Below are positions 6,546 through 15,228 of a stretch of 27,843 nucleotides of DNA, in pieces. This DNA is from JAJDBU01 sp046756925 (GTDB lineage Bacteria > Nitrospirota > Nitrospiria > SBBL01 > JAADHI01). The notes beneath the pieces were generated by a model, which ran no database searches, was not told where the DNA came from, and worked only from the letters and a program-made list of their open reading frames with translations. The position numbers and the translations under genes were made by a program. The stretch spans positions 1 through 27,843 of the forward strand of contig JBHHXH010000032.1 of assembly GCA_046756925.1 (NCBI GenBank). Reading direction: 5' to 3'. Positions within the stretch are counted from its first letter, which is position 1. Each line of letters opens with the position of its first letter.

Positions 6546-9530
6546 TCAAGTCGTCAACCGTTTATAAATTTGCGGCAGCCGAATCGGCAAGCGCTCCACG
6601 TGGTCGATGACCATGTAGGCAATCTCGCCATACATCCCTTTCAAATACTCGGCACCTTCGCGATCGACCGTAATACAGTAAGGATGGACTCCCATTCTCT
6701 TGGCCTCGCGAAGCGCCATCTTGGTATCGGCCGTTGCGTATGATCCGCGATAATCGTCATCGAGCGGTTTGCCATCGCTGATCAAAACGAAGGTCTTGAT
6801 TTTTGCCGGTTGTGCCGCCAGTTTAGAGACGGCATGCCGAATGGCTGCGCCATCGCGGTTTTGAACCTCCGGCTTCATATGCGCAATTCGATGGTCGATT
6901 GCGCTCGTGTAAGGTTCTCCGAACTCTTTCAGAATATAGAAGTCGACGGCATCTTTTCCACGGCCTGAAAATCCATAGAGCGCAAAACTGTCTCCGATGG
7001 CATCGACCGCTTTTGACATCAGAAGGAGGGCCTCTTTCTCCACTTGGAGGATGCTCTTATTATGATCCGGGAGCTGCTGTTGTGTCGATCCGCTCAGATC
7101 GGCCAAGAAGGCAACGGACACACTCCGTTCTTTCTTCTGCCGTGAGATATAAATCCGCTCGGAAGGAGACCGTCCGGACTTCATCTCAACGCGGGATGCC
7201 ATGAGGGCATCGAGATCGAAGGCATCCCCTTCCGGTTCTCCCTTGACCCGTTTGAGACCTTCGGGCCGCAGCATTTGAAAGGCGGAAACAATCGATTGGG
7301 TTATGCCCCGATAGTCGTCCAATACCGATTCGACATCTGTCGATGCATCGGAGGGGACCGGTTTTTCGACCAGACGGCACCAGGCAGGTCGATAATCCTG
7401 CTCTACGCAATTCCATTCATCGTAGAAAAACGACCGTTTCCCACTCACCCCCGTACTCCCTTTCTGATCGGCAACGACCTGCTCCGCCACCCGATCAAGG
7501 GCATCCTCCGGACTGCCCTCTTTGAATGATTCGAGTTTCAGCGCTCCCCGCTCAAGCGATTGGGAGATCGCAGAAGCAACCGTCTCGATTGAAAGATCCA
7601 GCCCGGCCTTCTTGAGTTTTTCGATCAATTCATCGGTATAGGCCTGCTTGACCTTTTGGGCCTCCTCCACCCGTTTGGGATCGATTGCACCCCGTGTTGA
7701 GGGACGCAGTTCACCCGACGACTCTCCCTTTCCTTTCACTTGGGTTGCCTCTTCCGAATCGAAGGCTTCCATCGGCGTATCGGATGGTTCCGGGTGGTCG
7801 TCCTCTGTTTCTAGAAATTCATAGGCAGTCGATGCCGCTTTCATCGAGCTCGCAACGGTTGCCGCCGGGTCTTGTACCACGCCAAGAATGCGGCAGGCCT
7901 CAAAGAGGAGGGATTGAATGGCGTTGGGAATCGGTTCTTTCGTTTTTCCGGAAAGAGAGATCTGAGTCAGCAGCTCAAGCACCACCCCGCGCGGTGTCAT
8001 CCCGACCAATGACGGACGCCCTTCCAGATCGGCGGCCCGCATTCGGATCATCGCCTGCCGAAGTCCAGGATATTCGCGCCGGAGGAAAAACTCAACCCGC
8101 GCACCCTCGGCCAATTCGAAGAGTTGTCGGATCATGCCTGGTTCGGGAAAAAGGGAAAAGAAAGAACTGAGGCTCGAAAATCCGCCCCGGCCTTGATAGC
8201 GGTTTTGTATCGATTCGATCAGATCGGCCGTTTCATTCATTTGAGGATAAAAGGTCCCATATTCGAGATAGCCTGCCTGATATGCGGTGGAAACCTTGTA
8301 CCACTCGAAATTAAGCCGGTCGGTCGCGAAATGGCCGACATGGGGAGGCAGGTAGATTGTTTCACCATCGGTCGTCGGTTGATCGGCTTGGGCTTCCGAT
8401 CGCGCTTCCTTCAGTTCGGTGGTCGGTTTGACGATCACCCGTTTGCCCGAAAGCGCCTCTGCAAAAAGCTTCAATGTTCGAGAGACGCTTGAAAGAGAAA
8501 TACCGCCTCGCAACTGGTCGATCGCCGCGCGACCCGATTTTCCTTGTAAGGAAAAATATGCGCTCGCCGTCTCGGGGCCTTTTTTCAGTAGGGCAATCCC
8601 TTGATCGCCCCACTCCGGAAAGCGGTCGGCGACCTCACCCATCTCCTTGAGGATCTTCGGTCCACTTAAAAAAAAGGTCGTTGCCAGCACCCCGTCAAAC
8701 TGCGCGATTTGGATCGCCTTTTCAATCAAAACCGATTCAAGTTTTTTTTCTTGAAACGGTGGGAGCACTGTCGTCGATTCTGCAAAGAGTTGTCCGGCCA
8801 GCGGCGGGCGCTGTTCTGCCACCTCCGCTGTCAGATCCAGAAGCTGTTTTTTTATTGGATCGGACGAAATCTTCGAAAAGATCTCCGGGCTGTTTCTCAT
8901 AAAAAGCAATGTCGGCAAAAGTTTTTCGGTCGCGAGTTTTCTCCCGACAGCCACCCAACTTGAAAGCAGATGGATAGGAAGATGAGGCAGGAGCGTCGGC
9001 GTAATCCGGAAGTATTCCACCGCCAAGGTGTAGTCAACTTCCCCGAGGGCGCGTCCTTCGGCGATCCATTCAGAAAATGCCTCTTCCGTCAAAAGGTTGT
9101 TTTCCAAGAGCAAGGGGGCATTGAGATAATATTCAACGGCGAGATTGACATCCCCATCGGCAAGAACGATCCCCTCCCTTATAAACAGGACCCGAAGCGG
9201 TCTCGAAGCGATCCGAGAAAAAATCGAAGGGCCTTTTTTGAAGAAGCGAATGCCGGTTGCGGCAGACTTTTGTGCAACCTTGATGCCCATTCCAACCCAA
9301 GCGCCCAGTTCATCCGGCTCAATTACTTGAAGCACTTCAGGAAGGATTCGAAAATAGGATGCCGCCGCCTTCAATGAAAAGTCGGACAGAATAAGACCAA
9401 TATTGAAGGCGGCGCCTTGTGTCTCGGAGGCGACCGACGCAAAGGCGCTTACAATCTCATCGATCTCATCCGAATCGAGGGTTGGCCCAAAGCGTTTTTT
9501 GAGAGACGCGATCACCTCCTGATCGTTCAT
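6546..9530 (-). CDS. CbbO/NorD-like VWA-domain protein with N-terminal helical repeats (994 aa)
   Basis: The C-terminal ~190 residues are a von Willebrand factor A domain of the NorD/CbbO type. A MIDAS motif DLSGS is at residues 811-815, followed by a conserved RDGAAIRHA segment and ISDGKP. Such proteins pair with a MoxR-class ATPase and act as target-binding adaptors, for example CbbO with Rubisco and NorD with nitric oxide reductase. The first ~350 residues are unusual: eight units of 36-39 residues, each with an aromatic pair and a Pro-Leu-Leu type turn. The anchor aromatics are at 60, 97, 135, 174, 210, 249, 287 and 326. A low-complexity acidic linker (about 570-640) follows. At 994 residues it is far longer than NorD (~600-650) or usual CbbO (~780). 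The ATG overlaps the cbbQ-like stop by 4 bp (ATGA). Neither Rubisco nor norBC genes occur in this window, so the client protein is unknown. Confidence 0.9.
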   Translation of the reverse strand: MNDQEVIASLKKRFGPTLDSDEIDEIVSAFASVASETQGAAFNIGLILSDFSLKAAASYFRILPEVLQVIEPDELGAWVGMGIKVAQKSAATGIRFFKKGPSIFSRIASRPLRVLFIREGIVLADGDVNLAVEYYLNAPLLLENNLLTEEAFSEWIAEGRALGEVDYTLAVEYFRITPTLLPHLPIHLLSSWVAVGRKLATEKLLPTLLFMRNSPEIFSKISSDPIKKQLLDLTAEVAEQRPPLAGQLFAESTTVLPPFQEKKLESVLIEKAIQIAQFDGVLATTFFLSGPKILKEMGEVADRFPEWGDQGIALLKKGPETASAYFSLQGKSGRAAIDQLRGGISLSSVSRTLKLFAEALSGKRVIVKPTTELKEARSEAQADQPTTDGETIYLPPHVGHFATDRLNFEWYKVSTAYQAGYLEYGTFYPQMNETADLIESIQNRYQGRGGFSSLSSFFSLFPEPGMIRQLFELAEGARVEFFLRREYPGLRQAMIRMRAADLEGRPSLVGMTPRGVVLELLTQISLSGKTKEPIPNAIQSLLFEACRILGVVQDPAATVASSMKAASTAYEFLETEDDHPEPSDTPMEAFDSEEATQVKGKGESSGELRPSTRGAIDPKRVEEAQKVKQAYTDELIEKLKKAGLDLSIETVASAISQSLERGALKLESFKEGSPEDALDRVAEQVVADQKGSTGVSGKRSFFYDEWNCVEQDYRPAWCRLVEKPVPSDASTDVESVLDDYRGITQSIVSAFQMLRPEGLKRVKGEPEGDAFDLDALMASRVEMKSGRSPSERIYISRQKKERSVSVAFLADLSGSTQQQLPDHNKSILQVEKEALLLMSKAVDAIGDSFALYGFSGRGKDAVDFYILKEFGEPYTSAIDHRIAHMKPEVQNRDGAAIRHAVSKLAAQPAKIKTFVLISDGKPLDDDYRGSYATADTKMALREAKRMGVHPYCITVDREGAEYLKGMYGEIAYMVIDHVERLPIRLPQIYKRLTT

Positions 9531-10342
9531 TCAAAAAAACTTTCAATAATCTCGATGAGGCTTTGACGCATTTCCGGATCATCGGTCATGGCGTCGGCAA
9601 TCGCAGCCCGGCAGGCGAGTTGCGGGGAGATCCCTTTTTCGGTCAGTTGTCCGGCATAGATCAGGAGCCGCGTGCTGACCCCTTCTTCCAGACCATGGTT
9701 CTTGAGATTGCGGACCTTTTCGGCGATTGCAACGAGTCGTTCGGAAATCGCCTGAGAAACGCCCGCCTCACGCGAGATGACGGCTGTTTCAGTGGCCCGG
9801 GGAGGATATTGAAAATCCAATGAGATAAATCGTTGGCGCGTGCTTTGTTTCAGATTTTTGATAAGTGATTGATACCCCGGATTGTACGAGATCACAATCA
9901 TAAAATCGTCGGAGGCATGAATCACCTCCCCCTTTTTTTCGATCGGCAAAATCCGCCGGTCGTCGGTGAGAGGGTGGATGACGACCGTCGTATCGTTTCG
10001 CGCCTCAACAATCTCATCGAGATAACAGATGGCACCGTGTTTCACCGCCATGGCAAGCGGACCGTCCGACCACTGGGTTTCATCCCCTTTCAAGAGATAT
10101 CGGCCGACCAGATCGGAGGCCGTGAGATCTTCGTGACAGGCGACGGTAATCAGGGGACGTTTCAAATGATAGGCCATATGCGCCACGAAGCGGCTTTTGC
10201 CGCACCCGGTCGGACCTTTCAGCAGGACGGGCCGCTTCGAATCGCAGGCCGCCTTGAACAGGCTAACCTCCTCGCCGACCGGTTGATAGAACGGCTCCTT
10301 TTGAATAAAAAAAGATGCTAATTTCGGCTCTGAATCCATCAT
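9527..10342 (-). CDS. CbbQ/NorQ-family MoxR AAA+ ATPase
   Basis: This 271-residue AAA+ ATPase has Walker A GPTGCGKS (43-50), Walker B AICYLDEI (about 104-111), sensor-1 SYNPGYQ and a C-terminal CbbQ-type lid (VSTRLLIYAGQLT). CbbQ and NorQ use ATP hydrolysis to remodel or activate a client enzyme together with the VWA partner encoded immediately downstream. Two adjacent ATG codons are possible, at 10342 and 10339. GAGGAGG ends one base before the first, so initiation at the second is slightly better spaced. A consensus-like promoter lies at 10367-10396, so transcription should begin about 18 bases upstream of the gene. With the VWA gene it forms a coupled pair. It is clearly of the CbbQ/NorQ branch; which client it serves cannot be read from the window. 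Confidence 0.93.
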   Translation of the reverse strand: MMDSEPKLASFFIQKEPFYQPVGEEVSLFKAACDSKRPVLLKGPTGCGKSRFVAHMAYHLKRPLITVACHEDLTASDLVGRYLLKGDETQWSDGPLAMAVKHGAICYLDEIVEARNDTTVVIHPLTDDRRILPIEKKGEVIHASDDFMIVISYNPGYQSLIKNLKQSTRQRFISLDFQYPPRATETAVISREAGVSQAISERLVAIAEKVRNLKNHGLEEGVSTRLLIYAGQLTEKGISPQLACRAAIADAMTDDPEMRQSLIEIIESFFE

Positions 10343-10366
10343 TCCTCCTCAGTTAAGATGAAGTCG

Positions 10367-10396
10367 ATTATAACGTGTCGGAAGTCGTAAAAACAA
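10367..10396 (-). promoter_or_regulatory. Probable sigma70 promoter of the cbbQ-like operon
   Basis: On the minus strand, TTGTTT (10391-10396) and a perfect TATAAT (10367-10372) are separated by 18 bases. The start site would fall near 10360, giving a short leader that contains the GAGGAGG ribosome-binding site. No other convincing promoter was seen before mod or hepT, so this may drive the whole series. Confidence 0.65.
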
Positions 10397-10422
10397 TTAC
10401 AGCCGTTTCTAATTGGCCTAAC

Positions 10423-10569
10423 GAGCCTGTAGAAAAACCCAAAAACTTTTCAAAACATCGAAAAACAGAGGTACCAAAATGATGCCCCGACCTGAGATCG
10501 TTGAATACAGACCATCCTCGGCGGTCGATTTTTTCACGAATTTTACGTTTTGACTTATTCTACAGGCTC
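10423..10569. mobile_element. 147-bp MITE-like element with 12-bp perfect terminal inverted repeats
   Basis: GAGCCTGTAGAA at 10423-10434 is the exact reverse complement of TTCTACAGGCTC at 10558-10569. With a few mismatches the similarity extends inward to about 22 bases. Both ends are flanked directly by AAC, a possible 3-bp target duplication. The interior holds a 24-codon open frame (10480-10554, ATGATGCCCCGA to TTTTGA) that could be a fused start and end of a lost transposase; this is speculative. There is no full transposase gene. The element lies 26 bp upstream of the -35 box of the cbbQ-like promoter. The rest of the 10343-10759 gap shows no gene that I can support. Confidence 0.65.
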
Positions 10570-10759
10570 AACGAGCACTTTTTGAGTCATCAGACAGAAA
10601 AATGATAGACGATTCGCTTTAGAAAGGAAAAAGACATCGAAGCGGAAAGGAATGCGCCGCTGGAGATTTAAGGCAGAGGTTCAAGTTGCCCCTAGCTTCT
10701 CTCTATTATGGGGGAAACCAAATTAGGGGGGGGACCACAATCGACCTGGGTTCCGTCGG

Positions 10760-11284
10760 CTATTCAGACTTCATCTGAAGCCGGTGAAAGACCTCCCCGA
10801 TCTGTTCCTTGGTCAATGTCCCGCCGAAGACCTTTTCCTTGATGATGCCATTCGGATCGATAAAGAATGTGACGGGGAGAGAAACCACATTATGGCGCTC
10901 GGCGACCTCGACCTTCCGGTCGAGCAGGATCGGGAAGGTCAGGCCCATCTCGTTGACAAGTTTTTGCGCATCCGACTTTTTCTCGCCGAAATTGAGCGCC
11001 AAGACGACAAACCCTTGATCTTTATATTCATCATAGGCGGCCTGTATCTCCGGCATCTCTTTTTTGCAAGGCTCGCACCAGGTCGCCCAGAAATTCAGGA
11101 GAACCACCTTGCCTTGGTAATCGGATATCTTACCCGAAGATCCGTTCAGCGACTCGAGCTGAAAGTGGGGAACCGGTCCGCCCACGAGGGGCGGACGCTT
11201 CGCCATGCCCATTAAAATGATCACCATTGCGAAACAGCATGAAAGCTTCACCGCCTGTCTCATCCATTTTTTTATCTTGTTCAT
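10760..11284 (-). CDS. TlpA/ResA-family membrane-anchored thioredoxin
   Basis: This is an extracytoplasmic thiol-disulfide oxidoreductase of 174 aa. Residues 11-28 form a hydrophobic signal or anchor segment. The thioredoxin fold follows, with active site WCEPC (Cys70, Cys73), the preceding VVLLNFWAT strand and a cis-Pro segment (SLPVTFFIDPNG). The frame is open to 11344, but the ATG at 11284 is chosen. It has AGAGG 7 bases upstream, begins with MNKIKKWMRQ before the hydrophobic stretch, and leaves a 31-bp gap after the upstream gene. TlpA-like proteins reduce disulfides in apo-cytochromes or copper-site proteins. Being last in an operon with Cys/His-rich membrane proteins, a reductant role toward those cysteines is plausible but inferred. 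Confidence 0.92.
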   Translation of the reverse strand: MNKIKKWMRQAVKLSCCFAMVIILMGMAKRPPLVGGPVPHFQLESLNGSSGKISDYQGKVVLLNFWATWCEPCKKEMPEIQAAYDEYKDQGFVVLALNFGEKKSDAQKLVNEMGLTFPILLDRKVEVAERHNVVSLPVTFFIDPNGIIKEKVFGGTLTKEQIGEVFHRLQMKSE

Positions 11285-11315
11285 CTTTGAACCTCTATAA
11301 ATATTGTAACCGATA

Positions 11316-13748
11316 TCAATGCGCCTCCCACTGTCCTTTCTCATTGAGCAGAATTTTGTCCAGTTTGACCGCCATCGCCAAGCGGTCTACGATCTGACTC
11401 CCCTTCACGCTCTTGCTTGCCTTTTCTAGATAGCGGACCCGGTCATCATATGCCATTTGCGTGAGCGCAACCGTTGCATGATAGAGATAGGCCCCCGCTT
11501 CGGCAAACTGTTTCCAATTCTGTTCATTTTCCGAAATTTGTAAAAATGATTCGGCCAGCTCCAAACCGACAAACTGCTTCTTTTGAATATGACTGATCGG
11601 GGCGAGATATTCGATGAGGGGCCGGTCATCCGTATTCCTCGGCCCGTCGCCTAAAAACGGTTTGAGCGCCGCCTCGTCTCCCGCGTAAAGCAGCAGGAAA
11701 TCTTCCGGTGATACAAAGTAGGGATCTGCCCCCATCTCCTGCCGCTCGAATCCGGCCAGTTTTTCAGCGAGGTGTTTACGATCGATGTTGATCGGGCTTT
11801 TTGATCCGATAAGCCCGACAACCGGATATTTCGGAGAAAAGTTGTCACGCCAAACCGAGACATAGGGAAAGGCTTCTAAAAATGTTTTAGCGATAATCTG
11901 AAATTCTTCAAGAGAGGTCTGATAGAGCGGGAGCCATTGCGCATACAGGCCATCCGCCGCCATATGAGAGGCGGCTTCTTTGTAATATTCGAGACTGTAA
12001 AGTGCCCCTGTCCCCGCATGCCAGGGGACAAAAAGGTCTGAAATCACCACATCCAAAAGGGTCTCGCTTTCGGGTAAGGCGATGCGCCCATCGGCCACGA
12101 CGACCGTCCATCTTGGGTCTTTTAATATGCCGCGATTCTCTTCCTCAAACCACGATGCCGCCTCAAGCACCTCTGGAAGCAGCTCGATTAAAGTGACTGC
12201 TTCGACATCATGATCATAAACCGCACTGGCGGTGATGCCGGTCGCCACCCCGACAAATGCGACATTTTTAGGATTGGGATGCAGCAAGAGGGGGATTTCC
12301 CCCATCCGGCGCTCTTCGACTGCGGAAGCGGAATTTCCCAAGTTATAGGTATTGTTGACCTTAAGCAAGCGCCCACCGGTTTTATCCTTCACCACGGCCA
12401 CCTGCGCCTCTGCGCCCTGTTTTAGGTAAAGAAGCGTTTCCCCCTCTTTGAGGTGCTGCGTCGGCAGAGAGGACCAAATCAATAAAAGCGGCAGCAGGAT
12501 GCCCGTGCTTGTTGCAAGCCGGAATGAACCTGTGCCTTTTTTTCTTTTCGGCATCATTATGGCGGCGCCGATGGCATAGCTCAATGCAATGAGTCCGAGG
12601 CCGGACCAGAGACCGGCCTGCGGCATCAACACGAAGCCGGCCCCAAGTGCTCCGAGAATGCCTCCAAGGGTATTGATACTTAAGATGCTGCCCATCCGCC
12701 AGCCATTTGTTGCAGTGCTTCGTTTATCGATGATCCAACAAAGCGGCAGAACCATCCCAGCGGGAATCATGGCGGGGAGAAGCAGCCCACCGGTAAAAAG
12801 GACGATGTTCGTCACATATCCAAGCGGCCCCGCCTCCCGCAACAAAAAACGAAGTCCACTCGTCTGAAAAAAAATCCAGGCGCCCACGGGAACCCAGATC
12901 GCAACGATGAGAAGACTCCCCCAAATCAGGGAAAAGGGGTCTCGTCCTTTCCGCACAAGTTTTCCGGTCCACACTGCGCCGATCGCGAGGGCCAGCAGGA
13001 TGAAGGTCAAAATCAGGGAAAAACTGTAGACCGAATTTTGAAAGACCAGGCTGAACATCCGTGTCCAAAAGACTTCTAAGGCCAAAGTGCCGACCCCGGA
13101 AAGAAGGGCCGGGATAAACAGCATTCGGAGAGGGATGGCTTGAAGGCTTTCTTTTCTGTTATTGAGTGTTTGTTCTTTTATTTTGGTCGTGTCGATTTGT
13201 TGATTTCGGCCAAGCCATGCCGTCGTCCCGGCCAAAACCAGGTTTGTGACGATCAGGGCCAAAAAAGTGCCGCTCACACCCAATATGAGAGGGAGAAAAA
13301 AACCGGTGATGGCCGCACCTAACATCGCGCCCGCCGTATTGATGCCGTAGAGGAAGGGCGCCTCCTTCGCAAGAAACCGCCCCTTTTCTTGAACCGCCTG
13401 AATCAAAAAAGGGAGGGTGCCGCCCATGAGGATGGCCATGAGGCTTAAGAAAAAGAAAAGGGAAGGGAGCAGGAGATGCCCTCCCTCCCCTTTCAGGATC
13501 AACGCACCCCCGCCGCAGATCGCCATGCCCAGTTCGAGCAGGGCATAGCCGACAAGGGGCCTCGCCAGACGCCGGGTCAAGCGTCCGGCGAGGACATTTC
13601 CCAAGGCGAGTCCGCCGAAGATGGCCGCCAAGACCAGGGAAGCCGCCTGCGCCGTGTTCCCCAGCAGCAGGGCGAACTCACGGTACCAGAGGACCTCGTA
13701 GGCCAGGCCAGCCACACCGGATAGGAATGCGATGATCCAGATGAACAT
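11316..13748 (-). CDS. Membrane-fused spermidine-synthase-like protein (810 aa)
   Basis: The N-terminal ~400 residues form a multi-helix membrane domain, about ten hydrophobic segments starting FIWIIAFLSGVAGLAYEVLW. It is of the type annotated as fused MFS/spermidine synthase. The C-terminal half is a Rossmann-type aminopropyltransferase fold: an AdoMet-site strand VAFVGVATGITA, the acidic strand VTLIELLPEV, and ISDLFVPWHAGTGALYSLEYY where spermidine synthases carry their catalytic Asp region. The canonical GGGDG loop is replaced by GVATG, so classical spermidine synthesis should not be assumed. The start MFIWII matches the family. It lies 22 bp downstream of the beta-propeller gene and 31 bp before the thioredoxin gene. 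Substrate unknown; a methyltransferase-like or small-molecule-binding role is equally possible. Confidence 0.85.
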   Translation of the reverse strand: MFIWIIAFLSGVAGLAYEVLWYREFALLLGNTAQAASLVLAAIFGGLALGNVLAGRLTRRLARPLVGYALLELGMAICGGGALILKGEGGHLLLPSLFFFLSLMAILMGGTLPFLIQAVQEKGRFLAKEAPFLYGINTAGAMLGAAITGFFLPLILGVSGTFLALIVTNLVLAGTTAWLGRNQQIDTTKIKEQTLNNRKESLQAIPLRMLFIPALLSGVGTLALEVFWTRMFSLVFQNSVYSFSLILTFILLALAIGAVWTGKLVRKGRDPFSLIWGSLLIVAIWVPVGAWIFFQTSGLRFLLREAGPLGYVTNIVLFTGGLLLPAMIPAGMVLPLCWIIDKRSTATNGWRMGSILSINTLGGILGALGAGFVLMPQAGLWSGLGLIALSYAIGAAIMMPKRKKGTGSFRLATSTGILLPLLLIWSSLPTQHLKEGETLLYLKQGAEAQVAVVKDKTGGRLLKVNNTYNLGNSASAVEERRMGEIPLLLHPNPKNVAFVGVATGITASAVYDHDVEAVTLIELLPEVLEAASWFEEENRGILKDPRWTVVVADGRIALPESETLLDVVISDLFVPWHAGTGALYSLEYYKEAASHMAADGLYAQWLPLYQTSLEEFQIIAKTFLEAFPYVSVWRDNFSPKYPVVGLIGSKSPINIDRKHLAEKLAGFERQEMGADPYFVSPEDFLLLYAGDEAALKPFLGDGPRNTDDRPLIEYLAPISHIQKKQFVGLELAESFLQISENEQNWKQFAEAGAYLYHATVALTQMAYDDRVRYLEKASKSVKGSQIVDRLAMAVKLDKILLNEKGQWEAH

Positions 13749-13770
13749 GTTTACACCGCCTCAGAGCTAG

Positions 13771-15156
13771 TTAATGGCCATGCCCGCCGTCCCCGCTGCC
13801 CTCGGGAAGCTTGAGGGTTTGTGCGTCGACATAGACCAGGGCATTCGGTTCATCCCCGACCGTAAAGGTGCCGAGAGGCTTGCTGAGATCGGCGGTATCG
13901 AACACAGTGACCGTCCCAGGATCTTCCCCGGAATTCGGGACAAAGAGACGCAAGTCATCGCTACTTAAGGCAATGGCGCGATGGTCATGGCCTTTCCCCA
14001 CCGTCAGGAACGGCGTCGTCGGATGCAGCGCGGCCGCACCGGTTGCGATATCGACATCGACGACGGCGACCGTTGTGCCCGGCACCGTGGCCGCATTGTT
14101 TTCGTCTTCGACGCTGCTGATATAGATCCGGGTGTCATCCTCGGTGATGGCGAATTTATCCGGCTTGAAATTGGGAATATTCAAGACCGGCACGACGGTG
14201 TTGTCCGAGGTGCGGATCACGGAAAGATGGCCCGTCTGCGTCGTGCTCGTATAGCCGACGGTGAAGACAAAGGTCCCCGCATGATTGGTGTGGGTGAAAC
14301 CCGAGGCCGGGATCTGGCCCGACCCCGTGCCCTTTGCGATGGTGCTGGACGTCACCAAGCTGGCGCAGGTTGTCGTATCGCGGGGATCGGCCGGGATCGT
14401 AAAGGCGCCGTCCAACTTGACGATGGTCATGGCGTCCGTAGGATCGGCGACGTTGGCGATGTAGGCGTCGCCGCTTTTGTGCGAGTAGTCGATGCCGTGC
14501 GGCACCGCGCCCACCGACACCGTACACATGACCGCGAGGGCATTTAAGTCGATGATCGTCACCGTCTTGGCGCTTAAGTTCGTAATGGCCGCCCGTTCGG
14601 TCTCGTCGCTGTAAGCCAATTTATGGTGGCCGTTGCCGACGCGGATGCGGGCGATCTCCATCATGAAGGTTGTGTTGTTCGGATTGGTGTCGATGACCGA
14701 CATGGTATCGTCCGCGGCAACCAACACGTCGTCATCGGTCGTATTCGGATCGTCTCTCGGCCCGTCATTCCCCACCAGGAGGAGGTTGCCGCCTTTGACC
14801 ATGAGGCTGTGGACCGGGCGGACGCCGACGCCCGTGGCGCCTTTGGGGACCTCTTTGTTGGCATCGATAATCGACACGCTGTTGGCCCCGGCATTATTGA
14901 CATACACATGACCGAAGGCGGCCGTAACATCGTTCGATCCGCCGGCCTTGATGGTTTTGACCAGTTTTGGGTGATCCCCGTGGGTAATGACCGCAACGGT
15001 GCCGTCTTCACTGGCGACATAGGCCTTTTCTTTATTTTGCTCCAACTCAACGACCGGTTGGTCGAAATCTTCCGCACAGTTCGTGAGTAAAAGCGCAAGA
15101 GGAAGGGCCAGTAAGGCCGTCATTTTTCGCTTGCTTGTGATCTTACGCATAAACAT
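13771..15156 (-). CDS. YVTN/YncE-type beta-propeller lipoprotein with His tail
   Basis: This 461-residue exported protein has a basic N-terminus, a hydrophobic core and a lipobox-like LLLTNC, so it is probably lipid-anchored at Cys27; Asn at -1 is not ideal. The rest is a seven-bladed-type propeller. Repeated strands of the pattern VxVIDxxxxxV are followed by conserved Gly/His/Asp loops, for example AYVASEDGTVAVI, VYVNNAGANSVSIID and KTVTIIDLNALAV. The C-terminus ends GDGGHGH, a potential metal ligand cluster. AAGGAG lies 9 bases before the ATG at 15156. Propellers of this class often sit in periplasmic redox or metal pathways or only bind partners. The operon context (outer-membrane barrel, thioredoxin, Cys/His small proteins) supports an envelope role. 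The gene is richer in G+C than its neighbours, which creates long spurious frames on the opposite strand. Confidence 0.85.
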   Translation of the reverse strand: MFMRKITSKRKMTALLALPLALLLTNCAEDFDQPVVELEQNKEKAYVASEDGTVAVITHGDHPKLVKTIKAGGSNDVTAAFGHVYVNNAGANSVSIIDANKEVPKGATGVGVRPVHSLMVKGGNLLLVGNDGPRDDPNTTDDDVLVAADDTMSVIDTNPNNTTFMMEIARIRVGNGHHKLAYSDETERAAITNLSAKTVTIIDLNALAVMCTVSVGAVPHGIDYSHKSGDAYIANVADPTDAMTIVKLDGAFTIPADPRDTTTCASLVTSSTIAKGTGSGQIPASGFTHTNHAGTFVFTVGYTSTTQTGHLSVIRTSDNTVVPVLNIPNFKPDKFAITEDDTRIYISSVEDENNAATVPGTTVAVVDVDIATGAAALHPTTPFLTVGKGHDHRAIALSSDDLRLFVPNSGEDPGTVTVFDTADLSKPLGTFTVGDEPNALVYVDAQTLKLPEGSGDGGHGH

Positions 15157-15228
15157 CTTGTTATTCTCCTTTATCTATAAGTATAAAGTTGAGGACATCC
15201 GGACTTGTGGATCTGCATCGAAGCGTCC

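Noticed and set aside
6546..10342. Calling the MoxR-VWA genes norQ and norD
   Set aside because: There is no nitric oxide reductase gene nearby and the VWA protein is far too long, so only a family-level name is justified.
10689..10729. CCCCTA...TAGGGG inverted repeat as terminator of the thioredoxin gene
   Set aside because: The stem is only 6 bp with a 29-base loop and no T-run follows on the minus strand.
13981..15090. Long plus-strand open frames opposite the beta-propeller gene
   Set aside because: They arise from the G+C-rich codons of that gene and give Arg/Gly/Asp-rich sequence without family features or ribosome-binding sites.
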